Positions 1 to 7,922 of a DNA stretch of 9,701 nt are shown here, one piece after another. A program made the position numbers and the translations under genes. The notes under the pieces are model-generated. The model ran no database searches. It saw only the letters and a list, made by a program, of their open reading frames with translations, and was not told where the DNA came from. Source of the DNA: a bacterium (GTDB lineage: Bacteria; Verrucomicrobiota; Verrucomicrobiia; Limisphaerales; UBA11358); the NCBI GenBank assembly GCA_021781185.1, contig JAJXXI010000096.1, positions 1 to 9,701 on the forward strand. Reading direction: 5' to 3'. Numbering within the stretch: position 1 is the first letter of the stretch; every line of letters begins with the position of its first letter.

Positions 1-1
1 C

Positions 2-256
2 TATCTTTATCCCGGCATGACGCACGTCAAAGCGGCCATCTACGACGGCTGGGCATGTGTGGGTTCGGCGAACTTTGAGAAATTGAGCCTGCGTGTCTCA
101 CAGGAAATGGACGTTGCCTTTTCCGACGCCGCAGCCGTGAACCAGCTCAAACAAGATCTGTTCGAGACCGACTTCAAGCACTCGCGCGAGCTGAAAAGCC
201 CCGTGCCCTTGGACTGGCTGGCCCCTTTGGTGAAGGGATTTATCAACCAACTTTGA
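2..256 (+). CDS. Phospholipase D-like / cardiolipin synthase family protein, C-terminal end (5' partial)
   Basis: Only the last 84 residues are in the window; the gene begins upstream. The fragment carries the second HKD motif of the phospholipase D superfamily: HVKAAIYD (H-x-K-x4-D) at residues 8-15, followed by GSANFEKLSLR and an acidic stretch (QEMDVAF). This matches the C-terminal catalytic half of bacterial cardiolipin synthases, where two HKD motifs together move a phosphatidyl group between phospholipids at the inner membrane. The sequence after the motif (aspartate-rich segment, then a Leu/Phe-rich tail ending FINQL) also resembles the cardiolipin-synthase C-terminus. The exact substrate cannot be read from this piece, so other PLD-family transferases remain possible. 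Translation ends in TGA at 254-256. Confidence 0.8.
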   Translation, partial: YLYPGMTHVKAAIYDGWACVGSANFEKLSLRVSQEMDVAFSDAAAVNQLKQDLFETDFKHSRELKSPVPLDWLAPLVKGFINQL

Positions 257-454
257 AGGATTCACCTTGTCATGGAAGGCTTTGGGCAAATCCACAAATG
301 CGGAGGACATCCGACCGCCGACCGCCCATCGGCCGCCGATGGCGGACGACGGAACAGAGCCAGCCAACATCCGATCCAACCGACCTTGGCAAAACGGCTG
401 CACGAACCTCCCCCATTTGACAATACGGCCATACTGTGATCTTATTCATACAAG
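257..454. other. Intergenic spacer, no gene seen
   Basis: About 200 bases between the phospholipase D-like gene and the GIY-YIG gene. The open frames here show no recognisable protein and the composition is irregular. The only structure I see is the GC-rich hairpin at 322-345, preceded by a tandem CCGACCG duplication at 311-324. Confidence 0.6.
322..345. repeat. GC-rich inverted repeat / hairpin
   Basis: The left arm CCGCCCATCGG and right arm CCGATGGCGG pair over 10 bp with one bulged C and a 3-base loop (CCG). The 7 bp next to the loop pair perfectly. No T-run follows on either side, so it is not a canonical Rho-independent terminator. It could still block transcription after the phospholipase D-like gene, stabilise the mRNA end, or be a REP-like dispersed repeat. 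The structure is seen directly; the function is not. Confidence 0.5.
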
Positions 455-835
455 GTGGACCTGATTAAAACATTATTCGGTTCGCGTCATCCGTCGGACT
501 CGGCACCGCTCTCCGAATGGACGTGGACCGGACAATCCGGTAAAAAGTATCTCTACCACATTTTCCCGTTGGAAGCTGCCTTCAGACCCATGTCGGGCAT
601 TTACATCTATGTCCAACAGACACCGGATGGCGGCTGGGTTCCCCTTTACATTTCACAGACACGGGACCTGCATCAGCGGCTGGAGGGGCATGTGACCTTG
701 AGGGATGCCCAGACCGCCGGAGCCACGCACATCCATGCTCATTATTGTGAAAGCGGGCAGGCGGCCCGTTACACCGAGGAACAGGATCTCATCCACCAGT
801 GGCAGCCCCCATGCAACGACGTGTATTCAGACTGA
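455..835 (+). CDS. GIY-YIG nuclease-like small protein
   Basis: A 126-residue protein that shows the GIY-YIG nuclease signature in order: GIY at residues 48-50, YIS (in place of YIG) at 65-67, Arg75 in DLHQRL, a conserved THIHAH segment at 91-96, Glu109 in EEQDLI and Asn121 in QPPCND. These match the GIY/YIG, arginine, metal-binding glutamate and asparagine positions of the family. The arrangement with ATHIH and PPCN is typical of small standalone GIY-YIG proteins of about 100-130 residues whose cellular role is unknown. The start is GTG; an in-frame stop at 437-439 lies just upstream and no ATG precedes the GIY motif, so GTG455 is the best choice, though no clear ribosome-binding site is visible. 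The 198-base gap and the hairpin separate it from the preceding gene, so it is probably transcribed alone. Confidence 0.75.
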   Translation: MDLIKTLFGSRHPSDSAPLSEWTWTGQSGKKYLYHIFPLEAAFRPMSGIYIYVQQTPDGGWVPLYISQTRDLHQRLEGHVTLRDAQTAGATHIHAHYCESGQAARYTEEQDLIHQWQPPCNDVYSD

Positions 836-917
836 CCACATAAAGTTGCGAGTGGATCCGCTCGGAGGCGGAAACCGTTAAGTCAGTGCGCGTTGACCTT
901 GAACTGAAGGTTCTCCG

Positions 918-1190
918 CTATTTTCGCTGGAGTTGGAACTGAGGCAGGCGAAGTTTGCCCGCCGTGAAGAAAAGCATGGTGATGAGGTGGGTGGTGGAAC
1001 GGTAGCTGCGGGCTTTGCGTTTCCCCAGATCGGCGAACACGCTGAGGTATTCGTGGTCCCTTGCGCACAATCATTTCATCCACGCCCACACAGCCGACAT
1101 TGCTGAAATCTGCCCCGGCATAGGCGGCGTCCACCTGCCGGAAGATCATCCGCCACAACCGCTTCCCCGATTCCACCGAAAACGGCGGGG
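918..1190 (-). pseudogene. ISL3-family transposase remnant, frameshifted
   Basis: On the minus strand the translation from about 1176 to 1058 contains KRLWRMIFRQVDAAYAGADF followed by VGVDEMIVRKG. This is the pattern around the first catalytic aspartate of ISL3 (IS204/IS1001-like) DDE transposases, usually ending in KGHxYxxxFxDL. The conserved continuation GHEYLSVFADL is present only in the next frame, because one extra base sits near 1054-1058 (GGACCACG instead of GGACACG). That frame then stops with TAG at 918-920, after sequence I cannot match to the family. The N-terminal zinc-finger/HTH part and the other two catalytic acidic residues are absent. This is an internal, inactivated fragment of roughly 80-90 residues. 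No terminal inverted repeats or target duplications were recognised. The fragment abuts the 3' end of the response regulator gene. Confidence 0.7.
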
Positions 1191-1201
1191 AATCAGTTGT
1201 T

Positions 1202-1873
1202 TCAATGCGGTGAGCTTGCCGACAAAGACTTGCCCGCGCCGCCTGGCTGGGAACGAAAATATTTAGCGGCGGCTTCGGTCCGGCAGCGGACATGCAGTTT
1301 TTCGTAGATATGCCCGAGATGAATGCGAACTGTCCCGACACTGATGTTCAAGGTATTGCCGACTTCCTTGTTCGAAAGTCCCTTTGCCACCAGTGCCAGA
1401 ATTTCCGATTCGCGGGGAGAAAGCTGATTCGTCTCGTCTCGCTCCAGAGAGGAATCATGTGAAAATGAGCGGACGACCATTCGGGCCACCTGGCTGGTCA
1501 TCGGTGCCCCTCCCGCCCGCACCTCGGCGATGGCATCCAGAATTTCCTTTTCGTCCGAACGTTTGAGCACATAACCGCAGGCACCGGCTTTGAGCGCCTC
1601 AAAAATCGTCTTGATGTCCTTGTAAACCGTTAGCATGATCACTTGGACAGTGGGCAACTTTTCTCGAAGATAAGTGGTGCAGGTGATTCCCGACTCGCCG
1701 GGCAAATGTATGTCCATAAGCACCACATGGGGCTTGGCCTCGGGAACTTTGACCATGGCCTCTTCAGCCGAGCCACAGGTGCAAACACAACGATAACCCT
1801 CCGTGTTGGAAACCAACTCGGCCATGTATTGTCGCAAAGTCAAATTATCTTCTACAATGGCTACTTTGGTCAT
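1202..1873 (-). CDS. NarL/LuxR-family two-component response regulator
   Basis: A 223-residue DNA-binding response regulator when started at ATG 1873. The receiver domain (about residues 1-120) has the acidic pair Glu8-Asp9 (VEDN), the phospho-acceptor Asp54 in LMDIHLPG, Thr82 (MLT) and Lys104 (VLK), so all key residues are in place. The LuxR-type helix-turn-helix (about 151-206) shows LSPRESEILALVAKGLSNKE and the recognition segment SVGTVRIHLGHIYEKL. Longer starts exist (ATG 1909, GTG 1945), but ATG 1873 places the acidic pair and Asp54 at their usual positions; no clear Shine-Dalgarno supports any of them. The gene lies 117 bases downstream of the sensor kinase and is probably co-transcribed with it. 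The last 17 residues, after AAAKYF (RSQPGGAGKSLSASSPH), do not look like a normal family end and run up to the transposase remnant, so the C-terminus may have been altered by insertion. Confidence 0.92.
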   Translation of the reverse strand: MTKVAIVEDNLTLRQYMAELVSNTEGYRCVCTCGSAEEAMVKVPEAKPHVVLMDIHLPGESGITCTTYLREKLPTVQVIMLTVYKDIKTIFEALKAGACGYVLKRSDEKEILDAIAEVRAGGAPMTSQVARMVVRSFSHDSSLERDETNQLSPRESEILALVAKGLSNKEVGNTLNISVGTVRIHLGHIYEKLHVRCRTEAAAKYFRSQPGGAGKSLSASSPH

Positions 1874-1990
1874 CGGATTATTGTCGGCAGGCTCAAAATG
1901 AGAAACCATGCTGTCGGTGCTATTATTTTCAATTGTTTTGACCACGAAGATAACCTACGTGGCGGGATTTGAAACGCTATATGTCAATCA

Positions 1991-4900
1991 TCATATCGAA
2001 GCTGATCCGGCATCCGTGTTGATTTCCGGCCCCGGCAGACGCAGCTCAATTCTCACAACCGATCCTTTTCCTGCGGTGGATTTGACTTCGTAGCGTCCAT
2101 CAATCTGGGCAAGGCGCAGTGAAAGGCCTTTCAATCCCTTGCCGTTCGGTGGTGAAACGACATCAAACCCTCTGCCGTTGTCTGCCAGGATGATTTCAAG
2201 CTCATTTCCCGCCACCGCAAGCCGAAATTCAACCTCGGTGGCTTCGGCGTGGCGGACGATGTTGTTCAAAGTCTCCTTGACCGCCAAAAACAGATCATGC
2301 CGCACCCTCCCGTCCAAAACAATCGGAGGCAACTTCACCGGAACATCAAACCGGCATGCGATGCCGGATGGAGATAAGTATTCATCCGTGAAATCACACA
2401 AATAGTCGGCAACGGATTGCAGGGAATTGTCCTTCGGATCCACTGCCCACACAATCAAGTCAAGTGCCTCAACCAGCTGGCGCGCCTTGTTTGTAATCTT
2501 CCGGAACAAAGCCATGGTGCCCTGTTCGAGAGAGCCGGTGTGCTGTCCCTGGCTTGCCAGCACGGTAATTTCCGTGAGGCTGGCACCCAGATCGTCATGC
2601 AGGTCCTGCGCGATTCTGGAGCGCTCGACTTCCAGTGCGTGTTGCTTCTCCACCGATTCACGCTCGTGGATTTCCGTTTGGAGTTGTGCCGTGCGCTGCT
2701 CCACCAAACGTCGCAATTGTTTAATCCAGACCGCGCCCAAGATCAGAATTGCAACAAGAATGGCGAGCAGCATGATCAACCGATCCAACGTCCACCAGGA
2801 AGGCTCTGATAAAACCTGTATATCTGTCGGGGAATTAAGCTGCAATTCAAACGCTTCAGCTCCGGCCTCCGACTGTTGCCGCTGCCTGACATAGACACCT
2901 TCCAGAGCCAGTTCGCTGCCCACCCGCAAAGGGAGCGAGTCCAGCCGGGCAAGCCGCGCCAGATACAAATGTGTCCCGGTTTGCATTTCCAAGACCAGCT
3001 TGCCCTGCTCAAAATGCCAGCCCAGCAATTGCCCCGCGATCCGCACCCAAGTGGAATCCAGTCCTTCCACGTCTGGCAAAGAGGCAGACAGTTTCCTGGC
3101 AGGCGGCAGACTTGCCCAACCCGTTTTTCGAACAATGGCTTCGCGCAGAAGCAGGGCCGTCTTGCTGATGTTGGGATACCCCACCGCTTCCACCATATCG
3201 CCCGGTTTTACGTGCATCTTTCCGGCGGGCAACAGTCGAAGCCCCTCACCATCTTCCTGAAGAAATGACTCCGTGGAATCCGAATAAATAATTTGCCCCC
3301 GCACCTTGACCCGCTGGAAAGCCGAGGCTTGCGCATCGAACAACAGCAGTTCCCTCGGGGTCTTCACAACGGCATCAAAGGGATCGGCCGGTGCTGTGAT
3401 CTTCACCTGAACATCGGCATTGCGCATCAAGATATTGCCGACGCGCACTTCACGGGTGGCGTTCCACACCGCGAATAATACGCCGCGGATGCGCACGACG
3501 TCCTTTTTCAATGACCTCAGGCTGAAGGGTGCCGGCCCTTCAACTTGAACTTCCATCAGACCTCCCGGCAGGAGCATTGAGAGCAGATTGCTGTGAACCT
3601 CGGTGACAAGACCATTAAATTCCACCCATTGCACGTCCATGCTCCCATTGTTCAATTCATCCCAGGTTGGATGTATGGGTTGAGGAAATTCTCCCCTGCC
3701 CAGGCGAACCAACTCGTCAGCGACTACAACCGGGGCAAAATCTCCCGCGCCGGAATGGCCGATGATCTCATAGAAATCGCCGCACCTGGGAACGCTGTTC
3801 GAGGCATTGTGATAATTAACAAAAATCCCACGCGTATCGTCCTGCACCGAAATCCAAAAGTCGTAGGGACCTCCCTTGCTGGTTACCACTCCGCGAAGAT
3901 GCACCGGCACATGTCGCTTGGCAACATTAAGTGCCAGGGTCTGCACCTGTTCGGCTTTGACCAACGCCGTAGCAGCATTTTTGTCAGGCTCTGCCGGGTG
4001 AACCACCTTCACGCCTTGCGCATTTGCAGCAAAAACCTGACCCAGCATCGTTTCCCCCTTTAAATTAAACAGACTGCACCCCACGCCGCTGACTTGAATT
4101 TGGGAATTGAGCAGATTTGAAGCGTTCAATCCTTGAGCATCGGCTATTTGCACCTGAAGAGAGTTTCGCTCCGAGCACAATTCTAATTGCACTCCTCGCC
4201 CCGCAGGAACAACGGACCCGACCCGTCCCGCGACTGTAATCCATTGCTGTCCGGCTGACTTTACCAGAGGTTCATCAATCGTCACCATGGCCGGGACTGG
4301 AGCAGCACCATTGCCGGTTTTTGTGATCGAAATTGTCGGAGCGTCAATGAACAAAAGACTGCCATCCGCTGATCGGGTTGTAAACTGATACAAACCATCA
4401 ACAGGAGCATCGAAAAAACCACGAAATCTCACTCCAACAAACTCATCCCGCGGCCTGACGCTCAAATCGAAATTGGTGACCACCGCTGTTTTGACCGGCG
4501 TCAGCAAATCAAAATTCGGAACCTGCTCCCAGTCCCCTTCGTAGCACTCTGCCAGCAAGCCGGGCTGCGGGCTCTTTTGGTCAGAGTGTTTGCCAGCGAC
4601 CAAATGAAAGAGATTTGTGCCGGGAATATCTTCTGGCTGCGAACCAGGGAGTCGCCACTTTACCTCCAAACCAGGCGGATGCAGGCGATTGAACCACTCC
4701 AGAGTGATTGAGTGTTGCCCCTTTTTCAGGCTGATCCCGCCTCCTGCGGTGCTCATTGCGTGAACGCCATAATTGCCAACAACTGGCGAGGAAGAAACCT
4801 GCACTCCCATGCCACGCCGACGCAACAGACAGTGCTTCTGATGGATTTCAACCATGTCACCCGGCAGCAGCCCCGGCAGGCCGCCGCTGAATTCAAAAAG

Positions 4901-5143
4901 CTCGACATCCGTTGCATCCTGAAGAACCACCACCCCCATCGTTGGATCACTAGCAGCACAAACTGTCGCTTCCAACTGAACATCCCGCGTGAGTCTTTCA
5001 TTGGAATTGAGAAGCTGAACCAACTGCAAAAGGTTGGTTATTGGCAAATTTGATGTCGGAGGTGCAGCTTGACCGACAGCGTTCCATAAACTACCCGACA
5101 CACACAAAATACCACATACGAATGCTGCAATCGAAGCGCGCAT
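1991..5143 (-). CDS. Membrane sensor histidine kinase with PA14-like and OB-like periplasmic modules
   Basis: A 1050-residue sensor kinase. Residues 1-27 form a signal peptide. The extracytoplasmic part contains several OB-like beta modules (about 56-123, 298-380, 413-482, 503-578, 609-674, 696-778). Between the first two are PA14-like segments: a C-half-like piece (about 134-180, LKKGQHSITLEWFNR...IPGTNLFH) followed by an N-half-like piece (about 194-268, with VGVRFRGFFDAPVDGLYQF and SADGSLLFID). One transmembrane helix lies at 785-806, then a coiled coil to about 843. The HisKA_3 motif RIAQDLHDDLGASLTE has phospho-acceptor His849. The HATPase domain has an N-box (KETLNNIVRHAEA), DNGRGFD at 988-994 and GKGLKGLSLRLAQI. 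HisKA_3 kinases typically signal to NarL-type regulators, which fits the adjacent gene. The start is ATG 5143; an in-frame TTG two codons upstream is less likely. PA14 domains often bind carbohydrate, so sensing of a xylan-derived ligand is inferred from the neighbours, not shown. Confidence 0.93.
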   Translation of the reverse strand: MRASIAAFVCGILCVSGSLWNAVGQAAPPTSNLPITNLLQLVQLLNSNERLTRDVQLEATVCAASDPTMGVVVLQDATDVELFEFSGGLPGLLPGDMVEIHQKHCLLRRRGMGVQVSSSPVVGNYGVHAMSTAGGGISLKKGQHSITLEWFNRLHPPGLEVKWRLPGSQPEDIPGTNLFHLVAGKHSDQKSPQPGLLAECYEGDWEQVPNFDLLTPVKTAVVTNFDLSVRPRDEFVGVRFRGFFDAPVDGLYQFTTRSADGSLLFIDAPTISITKTGNGAAPVPAMVTIDEPLVKSAGQQWITVAGRVGSVVPAGRGVQLELCSERNSLQVQIADAQGLNASNLLNSQIQVSGVGCSLFNLKGETMLGQVFAANAQGVKVVHPAEPDKNAATALVKAEQVQTLALNVAKRHVPVHLRGVVTSKGGPYDFWISVQDDTRGIFVNYHNASNSVPRCGDFYEIIGHSGAGDFAPVVVADELVRLGRGEFPQPIHPTWDELNNGSMDVQWVEFNGLVTEVHSNLLSMLLPGGLMEVQVEGPAPFSLRSLKKDVVRIRGVLFAVWNATREVRVGNILMRNADVQVKITAPADPFDAVVKTPRELLLFDAQASAFQRVKVRGQIIYSDSTESFLQEDGEGLRLLPAGKMHVKPGDMVEAVGYPNISKTALLLREAIVRKTGWASLPPARKLSASLPDVEGLDSTWVRIAGQLLGWHFEQGKLVLEMQTGTHLYLARLARLDSLPLRVGSELALEGVYVRQRQQSEAGAEAFELQLNSPTDIQVLSEPSWWTLDRLIMLLAILVAILILGAVWIKQLRRLVEQRTAQLQTEIHERESVEKQHALEVERSRIAQDLHDDLGASLTEITVLASQGQHTGSLEQGTMALFRKITNKARQLVEALDLIVWAVDPKDNSLQSVADYLCDFTDEYLSPSGIACRFDVPVKLPPIVLDGRVRHDLFLAVKETLNNIVRHAEATEVEFRLAVAGNELEIILADNGRGFDVVSPPNGKGLKGLSLRLAQIDGRYEVKSTAGKGSVVRIELRLPGPEINTDAGSASI

Positions 5144-5476
5144 TTTCAAACAGTGATTGATGACTTAAGTTTAACAAGAGAAATTGGGAGTGCAACTTTA
5201 TCCGGGCTGGACGCCTGGACGTTCGGATTATCCGCGTTGAAGTCTTGGAGATCCCAAGGAAATGATTTTAATTCCGGTTTGGTGTTGCCCGTCAAGGAAT
5301 GGGCTTACATGGCGAAATTCAAAGCTATGCCTCGGACTGTGAATATGACATTTGACGTATTGTGGCGACTTGGCATTCCGAGAAATAATCTCCTTATTGC
5401 CATATTAAAACGCCAAAACGAGAACATGCCTTATTGCCAACCTGTGAATACCTCCCGACACGCGACGGGGAACCCC

Positions 5477-5502
5477 AAAGTATTTCGAGAGTGAAATACC
5501 TT
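5477..5502. promoter_or_regulatory. 26-bp imperfect palindrome, candidate operator
   Basis: The left arm AAAGTATTTC and right arm GAAATACCTT are inverted copies matching at 9 of 10 positions (7 bp next to the spacer are perfect), separated by GAGAGT. The symmetry and size suit a dimeric DNA-binding protein. It lies 200 bases upstream of the xylanase ATG and about 330 bases upstream of the kinase ATG, so it could serve either unit. The adjacent NarL-type response regulator is one plausible ligand, but I see no sequence that proves this. Confidence 0.4.
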
Positions 5503-5584
5503 CACGGAAGCAGATTGGCCAACTTTTTTATGATGGTGCTTGGATTAATTGGCGGGGGATCATTTATCCAAAGGTCCTATACGA

Positions 5585-5603
5585 GTTCGCCGAATTTGCG
5601 AAC
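5585..5603. promoter_or_regulatory. 19-bp inverted repeat upstream of the xylanase gene
   Basis: GTTCGC and GCGAAC are perfect 6-bp inverted arms around CGAATTT, 99 bases upstream of the xylanase start. It could be an operator or a hairpin in the xylanase leader. The arms differ in sequence from the 5477-5502 palindrome, so if both are binding sites they are for different proteins. Confidence 0.3.
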
Positions 5604-5702
5604 AGCACAAAGGGTGAATGTTCGAATCTGCGGTGCATGAATGATGATGCAAACCGGCGTTCGATGGCTGTTTTGGCGGCAGGCAGAAAGAATGACACAA
5701 AC

Positions 5703-7840
<2,138 letters not shown>

Positions 7841-7922
7841 ACGATCTTCAACTTTGTTGTTCACTCACACAGTCTCCAATTTCAAAGCGCCGCAAGCGCG
7901 TTTTGGCCGTTGACAGTAAACC

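Larger units (their letters stand above)
5144..5702. promoter_or_regulatory. Divergent intergenic regulatory region
   Basis: About 560 bases between the divergently transcribed kinase gene and the xylanase gene, with no convincing coding sequence. Promoters for both units must lie here. For the kinase, a weak minus-strand candidate is TTGCAC at 5195-5190 and TAAACT at 5173-5168, 16 bases apart. For the xylanase, TATGAT at 5529-5534 resembles a -10 box but has no acceptable -35. I would not rely on either. Two inverted repeats (5477-5502 and 5585-5603) are the clearest regulatory candidates and are listed separately. Confidence 0.5.

Noticed and set aside
840..849. ATAAAGTTGC, also present on the minus strand at 5201-5192
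   Set aside because: A single shared 10-mer is expected by chance in about 10 kb, and the flanking bases do not match.
883..1341. 152-codon minus-strand frame overlapping the response regulator
   Set aside because: Its first ~50 codons are an out-of-frame shadow of the regulator gene, and the rest is the frameshifted transposase fragment, so it is not one gene.
3593..4063. 156-codon + strand frame opposite the kinase gene
   Set aside because: It is fully antisense to a clear kinase coding sequence and has no recognisable protein features.
5153..5494. Open frame of 113 codons on the + strand in the divergent spacer
   Set aside because: The translation shows no recognisable domain, signal or low-complexity protein pattern, and it spans the region where promoters and the 26-bp palindrome lie. 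Chance openness is the simpler reading.
5616..5632. TTCGAATC resembling a tRNA T-loop
   Set aside because: The flanking bases do not form a T-stem, and no acceptor, D or anticodon arms can be drawn around it.
7887..7904. Short stem GCGC-CGCAA-GCGC followed by GTTTT between the esterase and GH43 genes
   Set aside because: A 4-bp stem and four T residues are too weak for a credible terminator, and the genes look co-transcribed.
7910..7915. TTGACA just before the GH43 start
   Set aside because: It lies only 7 bases before the ATG, leaving no room for a -10 box and transcription start before the chosen start codon.
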